Assembly (NCBI GenBank): GCA_947628595.1
Contig: CANRAN010000087.1
Span: 1 to 5,728, forward strand
DNA from: an uncultured Clostridia bacterium
GTDB lineage: Bacteria > Bacillota > Clostridia > Oscillospirales > Acutalibacteraceae
Length of the DNA stretch: 5,728 nt
Direction of reading: 5' to 3'
Shown in pieces: positions 1 to 5,420 of this stretch; within the stretch, counting starts at the first letter, position 1; each line of letters begins with the position of its first letter. The notes beneath the pieces were generated by a model, which worked only from the letters and a program-made list of their open reading frames with translations, had not been told where the DNA came from and did not search any database. The position numbers were made by a program, and so were the translations under genes.

Positions 1-191
1 TATGTATATCCGTTAAGAACAAACGGAGCCGCAGATGTAAGCATTTCCGAGGTTATATGTTCGTTTACCTCACCGATCTTTCCGAGCTCACTGCAGGCGA
101 TAACCACAGAGGTTTCATCAATTACGCCTATTGTTCTGTCTATGGTATCTCTCATCTGGTGTATAACACCTTGAAATAATCTGTTGGACAT
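1..191 (-). CDS. N-terminal part of a PucR/CdaR-like (sugar-diacid sensor type) transcriptional regulator, cut by window edge
   Basis: Reading leftward from the ATG at 191-189 gives 63 uninterrupted codons that run off the window. The start is supported by GAGGG on the minus strand (about 199-203) placed 7-11 bases upstream. The peptide begins MSNRLFQGVIHQMRDTIDRT. Residues about 20-41 (TIGVIDETSVVIACSELGKIGE) have the hydrophobic-strand, turn, 'IA-S/C', 'IG' pattern seen in the N-terminal sensor region of sugar-diacid (CdaR) and PucR-type regulators. In that family this region binds a ligand and a C-terminal helix-turn-helix binds DNA; the C-terminal part is outside the window, so DNA binding is inferred only. 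The gene is divergent from the U32 gene and shares the 478-bp intergenic region, so it could regulate that region. Another GAF/PAS-like sensor protein is possible. I am sure it is a gene, less sure of the family. Confidence 0.6.
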   Translation of the reverse strand, partial: MSNRLFQGVIHQMRDTIDRTIGVIDETSVVIACSELGKIGEVNEHITSEMLTSAAPFVLNGYT

Positions 192-241
192 ATCCTGTTC
201 CCTCACTTTGTAATAGAAATATTAAGATTTAATAAAATGTC

Positions 242-285
242 TGTGTACCGAGAATACGGAAATCAACCGGAAACATAGGCACACA
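242..285 (-). other. Imperfect inverted repeat; possible hairpin in the leader of the leftward gene
   Basis: On the minus strand TGTGTGCC (285-278) can pair with GGTACACA (249-242), giving an 8-bp stem with one G-U wobble. The equivalent plus-strand RNA would have an A-C mismatch, so the structure fits minus-strand transcription better. The 28-base loop contains a small CGG/CCG inner stem (257-259 with 267-269). The hairpin would begin a few bases after the transcription start predicted from the leftward promoter candidate. It matches no riboswitch class I recognise. Confidence 0.3.
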
Positions 286-299
286 AAGCTCCTATATAC

Positions 300-328
300 A
301 TTTTACACAAAACAGATTGAAAATGCAA
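300..328 (-). promoter_or_regulatory. Candidate promoter for the leftward regulator gene
   Basis: On the minus strand there is a -35-like TTGCAT (328-323), a 17-base spacer and a -10-like TAAAAT (305-300). The -10 matches consensus at 5 of 6 positions; the -35 has only the TTG half. The start site would be near 293, giving a leader of about 100 bases before the ATG at 191. It is the best placed pair I found, but such pairs are easy to find in AT-rich DNA. Confidence 0.3.
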
Positions 329-532
329 CTGTTTTATTAAATTTTTATTATTTTCTATATAAAAAATTATGAAACTTAACGGAAACGCCCTTTTTCTATA
401 AATTTTTGATACAAAAAATAACCCATAATACGATAAAAAAGACTTACTTTTTTGGTTAGAAATTAATATACAGGAAATTATATTTTACATATATGAGTTT
501 TTAACATGGCTTAATGTGATTTTGACTATAAA

Positions 533-558
533 TATACGAGTATACAATTTATTGTATA
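533..558. promoter_or_regulatory. Overlapping palindromes, candidate operator
   Basis: TATACAAT (541-548), TT, ATTGTATA (551-558) is a perfect 18-bp palindrome. A second perfect palindrome, TATAC-GA-GTATA (533-544), overlaps its left arm. Together they sit about 35 bp upstream of the -35 box of the rightward promoter and between the two divergent genes, a usual position for a dimeric regulator's site. The A/T-rich composition raises the chance rate, and no regulator is identified for it. Confidence 0.35.
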
Positions 559-593
559 TATAAACCTGAAATATTGAATAATGCTATTTTTCA

Positions 594-622
594 TTGCAAT
601 TCATCTGCATTAATGATATAAT
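594..622 (+). promoter_or_regulatory. Housekeeping-type (SigA-like) extended -10 promoter of the U32-uvrB gene cluster
   Basis: TTGCAA (594-599), a 17-base spacer and a perfect TATAAT (617-622) preceded by TG at 614-615 (extended -10). The predicted start is near 629, giving a leader of about 40 bases that ends with a strong GGAGGGG ribosome site (656-662) 7 bases before the ATG at 670. Spacing, direction and distance all fit. It is the only strong promoter seen for the rightward genes. Confidence 0.8.
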
Positions 623-669
623 ACAGTGAAAAGTAAGAAATTCAGATAAAATGGCGGAGGGGATAATAT

Positions 670-1893
670 ATGTATAAACCTGAGCTTCTTGCTCCTGCCG
701 GCGACCCGGAGTGTCTTGACGGTGCTCTTAATTTCGGAGCAGATGCCGTATATCTTGCAGGTACGGAATTCGGTATGCGCACGGCATCAAAAAATTTCGA
801 TCCGGCTGAGCTTAAGACAGCGGTAGAAAAAGCACATCAAAAAAATGTAAAGGTATATGTCACCTGCAACACACTTCCGAGAAACGATGAGATAGAAAGA
901 TTACCCGAATTTCTGAAAGCTGTGCAGGAGGCGGGTGCGGATGCATTTATTATCGCTGACCTCGGAGTAATGTCAATGGCTGCAAAATATGCCCCGGGAG
1001 TAGAACGTCATGTTTCAACGCAATCGGGTATAGTGAATTATCAGACGGCACGGTTCCTGTATGAATCCGGAGCAACGAGAGTGGTGCTTGCAAGAGAATT
1101 GAGCCTTGATGAGATAGCGGATATCCGTGCAAAAATTCCCCGTGAGCTTGAAACAGAAGTCTTTGTTCACGGTTCGATGTGCGTTTCGTTTTCCGGGAGA
1201 TGTCTTATTTCAAGCTATATGACAGGCAGAGATGCAAACAGGGGCGATTGTGCCCAGCCGTGCCGCTGGAAATATCATCTTTATGAGGAACATAGGGAGG
1301 GACAGTATTTTCCGGTTGAGGAAAACGAAAACGGCACATTTCTGTATAATTCCCGTGACTTATGTATGATTGAGCATATTCCCGAGCTCATAAAGGCGGG
1401 AATAAACAGCCTGAAAATTGAGGGCAGGGCTAAATCTGCATACTATGTTTCCGTTATTACGAACGCATACCGTCATGCGATAGACGAATGTATAGAATAT
1501 GACGGAAAAAAGCCGCTTTCACCGTGGATAAGGGAAGAGCTTGAAAAGGTAAGCCACAGGGAATACAGCACAGGTTTTTTCTTTGGCGGAGAACCGGGGC
1601 AGGTAACGGATAACGGAGGATATATACGTCATTATGATGTTGTGGCAGTGTGCGATGAATATAAGGATAATACCGCATATCTGACACAGAGAAACAGATT
1701 TTTTGCAGGTGATACACTCGATGTTCTTCCTCCGAGCGGAATGCCTTTTGAGGTGACGGTTGACTATATGGAGAATGACAGGGGAGAAAGGATAGAGGTT
1801 GCTCCCCATGCAATGCAGAAGGTGATTCTTCCGGGCATTACCGAGATACCGGTCGGTTCTGTTCTCAGGAAAAAAAGGGAAGAAAATAAATAA
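670..1893 (+). CDS. Peptidase U32 family protein (TrhP/YrrO-like, probable Fe-S tRNA hydroxylation factor)
   Basis: A 407-residue protein with the full U32 layout. It opens with ELLAPAGDPECLDGAL (5-20) and GADAVYLAG (23-31) of the TIM-barrel-like catalytic domain. The family signature lies at 163-181: E, F, GSMC, then G-x-C-x-[IL]-S. SLKIEGRAKSAYYV follows at 247-260, and a small beta-rich C-terminal domain about 320-400. Cysteines 171, 178, 194 and 232 match in spacing the four cluster ligands known in E. coli UbiU; Cys198 is extra. Although named peptidases, characterised relatives act in hydroxylation: TrhP (YegQ) and B. subtilis YrrN/YrrO make 5-hydroxyuridine at tRNA position 34, and UbiU/V work in ubiquinone synthesis. 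A tRNA role is the best inference; the exact subgroup is not decided by sequence reading alone. ATG at 670 has a strong GGAGGGG site. It is first in the rightward cluster, 16 bp before the flavin-binding gene. Confidence 0.93.
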   Translation: MYKPELLAPAGDPECLDGALNFGADAVYLAGTEFGMRTASKNFDPAELKTAVEKAHQKNVKVYVTCNTLPRNDEIERLPEFLKAVQEAGADAFIIADLGVMSMAAKYAPGVERHVSTQSGIVNYQTARFLYESGATRVVLARELSLDEIADIRAKIPRELETEVFVHGSMCVSFSGRCLISSYMTGRDANRGDCAQPCRWKYHLYEEHREGQYFPVEENENGTFLYNSRDLCMIEHIPELIKAGINSLKIEGRAKSAYYVSVITNAYRHAIDECIEYDGKKPLSPWIREELEKVSHREYSTGFFFGGEPGQVTDNGGYIRHYDVVAVCDEYKDNTAYLTQRNRFFAGDTLDVLPPSGMPFEVTVDYMENDRGERIEVAPHAMQKVILPGITEIPVGSVLRKKREENK

Positions 1894-1909
1894 TTAATGA
1901 GGTTATAAT

Positions 1910-2386
1910 ATGTTCGGAAAAATGAGGAGATTCAAACAGCAGCTTACGAATGAAGAGTGTATTGAAGTACTGAAAAATCAAAAAAGAGGCGTACTTTCAC
2001 TCTTGGGTGAAGACGGCTACCCATACGGACTTCCGATTAACTATGTTTACTGCGAGGAAAGCGGAACCATTTGCTTTCACGGTAGTAAGGATGGGCATAA
2101 GACAGATGCGATAAGATATTGTGATAAGGCATCGTTCTGTGTATATGATGACGGATACAGGAATGACGGAGAATGGTATCTAAACTTCAGAAGCATTATA
2201 GTTTTCGGAAGGATAAAAATTATTGATGACCATGACAGGGCTCTTGATATCTGCCGCAGAATTATGTACAAATTCATTGATGATAATGAATATACGGAGA
2301 ATGAAATAAAAAAACACGGAAATAATGTACAATGTCTGGAGCTTACCGTAGAGCATATCACAGGCAAGCGTATCAAAGAAAAGTAG
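1910..2386 (+). CDS. NimA-like pyridoxamine 5'-phosphate oxidase family protein (FMN-binding split barrel)
   Basis: 158 residues, a usual length for the NimA/5-nitroimidazole-resistance branch of the split-barrel flavoproteins. It has the expected order: an N-terminal helix (LTNEECIEVLKNQKRG, 12-27), then GVLSLLGEDGYPYGLPINYVY (27-47), the FHGSKDGHKTDAIR segment (56-69, family pattern FH-x(4)-GHK), SFCVYD (75-80), the central strand SIIVFGRIKII (95-105), and a C-terminal LELTVEHITGKR (143-154). Relatives bind FMN or a related cofactor as dimers and reduce small substrates; many have no known substrate, so resistance should not be assumed. ATG at 1910 is chosen because GAGG (1899-1902) lies 7 bases upstream; the in-frame ATG at 1922 lacks such a site. 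It is 16 bp after the U32 gene and 23 bp before uvrB, so co-transcription is likely. Confidence 0.9.
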   Translation: MFGKMRRFKQQLTNEECIEVLKNQKRGVLSLLGEDGYPYGLPINYVYCEESGTICFHGSKDGHKTDAIRYCDKASFCVYDDGYRNDGEWYLNFRSIIVFGRIKIIDDHDRALDICRRIMYKFIDDNEYTENEIKKHGNNVQCLELTVEHITGKRIKEK

Positions 2387-2397
2387 TAAAAACGAAA

Positions 2398-2404
2398 TGG
2401 GGTG
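2398..2404 (+). promoter_or_regulatory. Ribosome binding site deciding the uvrB start
   Basis: TGGGGTG ends 5 bases before the ATG at 2410, and that ATG begins MDKFKLVSDYKPTGDQP, the usual UvrB N-terminus. The frame is open further upstream to an ATG at 2332, but that lies inside the preceding gene and adds 26 residues with no UvrB character. Confidence 0.6.
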
Positions 2405-2409
2405 CAGTT

Positions 2410-4368
2410 ATGGATAAGTTTAAGCTTGTGTCGGATTATAAACCTACAGGAGATCAGCCAAATGCTATAGCGGAGCTTGTCGAGGGAGTGAGGGCAGGAA
2501 ACAGGGAACAGACACTGCTCGGTGTTACAGGCTCGGGAAAAACCTTTACAATGGCGAATGTTATTGCACAGCTTAACCGCCCCACATTGGTTCTTGCACA
2601 CAACAAAACCCTTGCGGCACAGCTTTGCTCCGAATTTCGTGAGTTTTTCCCCGACAATGCGGTTGAATATTTTGTTTCCTATTATGATTATTACCAACCC
2701 GAGGCATATGTACCTACGACGGATACCTATATAGAAAAGGACAGTGCAATAAATGACGAGATAGATAAGCTCCGACATTCCGCAACGCTTGCCTTGTCCG
2801 AAAGACGTGATGTTATAATAGTTGCAAGCGTATCCTGTATATATTCTCTCGGTAACCCTATAGATTACCGTAATATGGTAATTTCCCTCCGTCCGGGTAT
2901 GGAAAAACCGAGAAATGAGCTTCTCAAAAAGCTTATAGAACTCCAGTACGAAAGAAATGATGTCGATTTCACAAGAAATAAATTCCGTGTACGAGGTGAT
3001 GTTGTGGAGATTTTTCCTGCAGCGTCTGCTGATTCCATAATAAGAGTAGAGTTCTTCGGAGATGAGATAGACAGGATAAGCGAAATAAACCCCATGACGG
3101 GAGAACGCAGGGCGGATCTCCGTCATGCGGCGATATATCCGGCTTCACACTATATTGTACCGAAGGAAAAAATAGAAATTGCCATAAAGGAGATAGAAAA
3201 GGAGCTGGAGGAAAGAATAAAATTCTTTAAGGACAGGGGAAAGCTTCTTGAAGCACAGAGAATAGAGCAGCGTACAAGATATGATATAGAAATGCTGAGA
3301 GAAATAGGCTTTTGCAGCGGAATTGAAAACTATTCTCGTGTGCTTTCGGGAAGAAAGCCCGGAAGTGTACCATATACACTTCTTGATTATTTTCCGGAGG
3401 ATTATCTGCTGTTTGTTGACGAATCCCATGTAATGCTCCCACAGGTAAGGGGAATGTACGGCGGCGACAGGGGAAGAAAGGAAAATCTTGTTGAATACGG
3501 ATTCAGACTTCCGTCTGCGTATGACAACCGACCGCTTAATTTTGATGAATTTTATAAAAGAATCAATCAGGTTATTTTTGTAAGTGCAACCCCCGGAGAT
3601 TTTGAGCTTGAAAAAAGCGGAAAAGTAACAGAGCAGGTAATAAGACCGACAGGACTTCTTGATCCTGAGATAAGCGTCCGACCCGTTGAGGGGCAGATGG
3701 ATGATCTTATATCTGAAATAAATATTCGAACGGAAAAAAAGCAAAAGGTACTCGTTACAACTCTTACAAAGAAAATGGCAGAGGATTTGACAGATTATCT
3801 TACAACCATGGGTATAAAGATAAGATATATGCACCATGATATTGATACGGTTGAGCGTATGGAGATAATAAGAGATCTTCGTCTTGGAGAATTTGATGTA
3901 CTTGTCGGAATAAATCTTTTGCGTGAGGGTCTTGATATTCCGGAGGTTTCTCTTGTAGCCATACTTGATGCCGATAAGGAGGGCTTCCTAAGAAGTGAAC
4001 GCTCACTTATACAGACCATAGGCAGAGCGGCAAGAAATGCCGAAGGTATGGTTATTATGTACGCAGATGAAGTTACGGAATCCATGGAAAAAGCCATAAC
4101 CGAAACGGAACGCCGACGTGCCATACAGATGAAATACAATGAGGAGCATGGTATCACCCCGAAAACAATAACGAAAAAGGTAAGCGATATAATAGAGATA
4201 TCAACAAGAAGTGATAAAAAGCTCAGGAGCAAGACAAAGCTGAGCAAGGCAGAGAGAGAAAAGTTTATTGCACAGCTTACAAAAGAAATGAAAGCGGCGG
4301 CAAAACTGCTTGAATTTGAACACGCGGCATATCTTCGTGATAAAATCAAAGAGCTGCAGGGAGATTAA
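2410..4368 (+). CDS. uvrB: UvrB, excision nuclease subunit B (nucleotide excision repair)
   Basis: 652 residues, close to the family's usual 660-670. UvrB receives damaged DNA from UvrA, verifies the lesion with its ATP-dependent helicase fold and recruits UvrC for incision. Visible features from the ATG at 2410: Walker A GVTGSGKT (38-45), the damage-probing beta-hairpin with YYDYYQPEAYVP (91-102), Walker B DESH (337-340), SATPG (392-396), the helicase C-terminal motifs GINLLREGLDIPEV (500-513) and QTIGRAARN (535-543), and a C-terminal UVR domain (about 615-650) that contacts UvrC. All key motifs are intact, so the protein should be functional. It follows the flavin-binding gene by 23 bp and is probably on its transcript. 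uvrA, the frequent downstream partner, is not here: the next gene is a SUKH protein. No LexA-type box is seen upstream. Confidence 0.98.
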   Translation: MDKFKLVSDYKPTGDQPNAIAELVEGVRAGNREQTLLGVTGSGKTFTMANVIAQLNRPTLVLAHNKTLAAQLCSEFREFFPDNAVEYFVSYYDYYQPEAYVPTTDTYIEKDSAINDEIDKLRHSATLALSERRDVIIVASVSCIYSLGNPIDYRNMVISLRPGMEKPRNELLKKLIELQYERNDVDFTRNKFRVRGDVVEIFPAASADSIIRVEFFGDEIDRISEINPMTGERRADLRHAAIYPASHYIVPKEKIEIAIKEIEKELEERIKFFKDRGKLLEAQRIEQRTRYDIEMLREIGFCSGIENYSRVLSGRKPGSVPYTLLDYFPEDYLLFVDESHVMLPQVRGMYGGDRGRKENLVEYGFRLPSAYDNRPLNFDEFYKRINQVIFVSATPGDFELEKSGKVTEQVIRPTGLLDPEISVRPVEGQMDDLISEINIRTEKKQKVLVTTLTKKMAEDLTDYLTTMGIKIRYMHHDIDTVERMEIIRDLRLGEFDVLVGINLLREGLDIPEVSLVAILDADKEGFLRSERSLIQTIGRAARNAEGMVIMYADEVTESMEKAITETERRRAIQMKYNEEHGITPKTITKKVSDIIEISTRSDKKLRSKTKLSKAEREKFIAQLTKEMKAAAKLLEFEHAAYLRDKIKELQGD

Positions 4369-4400
4369 AAGTTATGTTTGATATAAAAATCATAATGTAA

Positions 4401-4438
4401 TTGCCTCTAAGGAAAATAATATAAAAATTCAGAGGTGA
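4401..4438 (+). promoter_or_regulatory. Possible hairpin masking the ribosome site of the SUKH gene
   Basis: In RNA, UUGCCUCU (4401-4408) can pair with AGAGGUGA (4431-4438), forming eight pairs of which two are G-U wobbles, around a 22-base A-rich loop. The right arm contains the ribosome site (AGAGGTG) of the ATG at 4446, so folding would hide it. The rest of the 77-bp gap between uvrB and this gene shows no terminator and no convincing promoter. Confidence 0.35.
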
Positions 4439-4445
4439 AAATTAT

Positions 4446-5378
4446 ATGGAAATACCGGAAAAAAATAAAAATCCGGAAAATTCGGATGTTACAGGTCTTG
4501 ACAAAATCAAAAAGATAGAGGAAAATAATAAGGTCGATATTAAGGGTCTTGATATGATAAGACCGGTTGACGAGGAAAATAATATCAGAGAAGATGTTAC
4601 TGAGGAGGAAGAAATAAGGCGTGCTGAAAGCACAGACCTTCCCTTTGATAACCTTGATATAACAGGGGATCAGCGGACTATTTTAGGACTTGACAAAATA
4701 AAGCGCTTTGTTGAGCCTGAATTGCCCAAGCTGTCATCATTTTCATTGGAGCTTATAGGACTTGCAAATAAGGCTAAGGAGCTGGATAAAAATTTCAATG
4801 AATACGGTGCGGACAAGCATAAATACAAATTTTCACCTGTAGTGCCTATATCGGTTGTAAGGAAATTTGAAGAAAGGCACAAAATCGAGCTTCCTATGGG
4901 ATATGTTAGTTTTCTTACACAGGTTGGAAACGGTGGTGCAGGTCCAGAGGGAGGACTTTATTCACTGGACGAGGTTGAATTTAACAATTACTTAAGTCAT
5001 TCTCCAATAAAATGCGGCTATGCCATGATAAGGGCAAGACAGGATTATCATGATATACCGTACACTATTGAGAGTACTGTTCCTGTTATTGATTTTGCGG
5101 AGGATGAAGAAAAATGGTTTGAGTGGTATGAAAATCTCGGACACGCTTATGAAAGCGGGGGAAATTACAGCAGAATTTCTACTGAGCTTTATAACGGGCT
5201 GATTCAGATTTGCTCCGCAGAGGACGGCAAAAATACGATTTATCTTATCTGCACTGGGAAATACAAAGGACAGATCGCAGCATTCACATTCAGTGCCGAT
5301 GACAGGATACATCTTTACGGTATGACCTTTAAGGATTGGATGCTTAATTACTTCAGAAGCATTATAGAAAGATACTGA
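4446..5378 (+). CDS. SMI1/KNR4 (SUKH) family protein with an acidic repeat-bearing N-terminus
   Basis: 310 residues. The C-terminal part (about 130-305) has SUKH character: PISVVRKFEERHKIELPMGY (134-153), then FLTQVGNGGAGPEGGLYSLDEV (156-177), the classic helix, 'LP-x-Y-x-x-F-L-x-x-xGNGG-x-GP' core and 'GLYSLDE' strand; later strands include STVPVIDF (210-217), TIYLIC (264-269) and FKDWMLNYF (295-303). Bacterial SUKH proteins are often immunity proteins that bind a toxin, but many are solitary and of unknown role. Residues 1-95 are charged, probably disordered, and carry GLDKIK (17-22), GLDMIR (34-39) and GLDKIK (81-86). No signal peptide or membrane segment is seen, so it is probably cytoplasmic. 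The start follows AGAGGTG (4431-4437). There is no toxin gene in view: it lies between uvrB (77 bp) and a topoisomerase gene (42 bp). The family is fairly sure; function is unknown. Confidence 0.85.
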   Translation: MEIPEKNKNPENSDVTGLDKIKKIEENNKVDIKGLDMIRPVDEENNIREDVTEEEEIRRAESTDLPFDNLDITGDQRTILGLDKIKRFVEPELPKLSSFSLELIGLANKAKELDKNFNEYGADKHKYKFSPVVPISVVRKFEERHKIELPMGYVSFLTQVGNGGAGPEGGLYSLDEVEFNNYLSHSPIKCGYAMIRARQDYHDIPYTIESTVPVIDFAEDEEKWFEWYENLGHAYESGGNYSRISTELYNGLIQICSAEDGKNTIYLICTGKYKGQIAAFTFSADDRIHLYGMTFKDWMLNYFRSIIERY

Positions 5379-5407
5379 ATTACTGTTTACATTTATGAAA
5401 TATGAAA

Positions 5408-5413
5408 AGAGGA
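5408..5413 (+). promoter_or_regulatory. Ribosome binding site supporting a TTG start
   Basis: AGAGGA lies 7 bases before the TTG at 5421. In this frame a TGA stop sits at 5403-5405 and no ATG or GTG occurs between it and the conserved region, so TTG is the only workable start. The ATG at 5402 is in another frame. The 42-bp gap before the gene shows no terminator. Confidence 0.75.
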
Positions 5414-5420
5414 AAAAACA

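Larger units (their letters stand above)
192..669. other. AT-rich divergent intergenic region, 478 bp
   Basis: No open frame with a ribosome site was found on either strand. The stretch is much more AT-rich than the flanking genes. It holds the rightward promoter of the U32 operon, a candidate leftward promoter, an 18-bp palindrome with an overlapping 12-bp one, and an imperfect inverted repeat in the presumed leader of the leftward gene. About 330-520 is mostly A/T runs with nothing I can name. Confidence 0.8.

Noticed and set aside
435..453. Inverted repeat AAAAAAG-ACTTA-CTTTTTT as an intrinsic terminator
   Set aside because: The stem is almost all A-T, and it lies between two divergent 5' ends where no terminator is needed. 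It is likely a by-product of A/T runs.
522..548. Second rightward promoter, TTGACT with TACAAT
   Set aside because: The spacer is only 15 bases, and a far better promoter lies downstream at 594-622.
1003..1016. LexA-like box GAAC...GTTTC
   Set aside because: The gap between the half-sites is 5 bases rather than the 4 of the Bacillus-type box, and it lies inside the U32 coding region, far from any promoter.
2332..2409. Upstream extension of the uvrB frame to an ATG at 2332
   Set aside because: It overlaps the end of the preceding gene, has no ribosome site, and adds 26 residues unlike any UvrB. The ATG at 2410 gives the standard N-terminus.
2077..3126. A 349-codon open frame on the minus strand across the flavin-binding gene and uvrB
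   Set aside because: Its translation has no family features and is rich in Cys, Ile, Tyr and Arg as expected from the complement of AT-rich codons; both genes on the other strand are clearly real. The same holds for the other antisense frames over uvrB, the U32 gene and the SUKH gene.
4374..4400. Eight-codon open frame between uvrB and the SUKH gene
   Set aside because: It has no ribosome site and is too short to support as a leader peptide.
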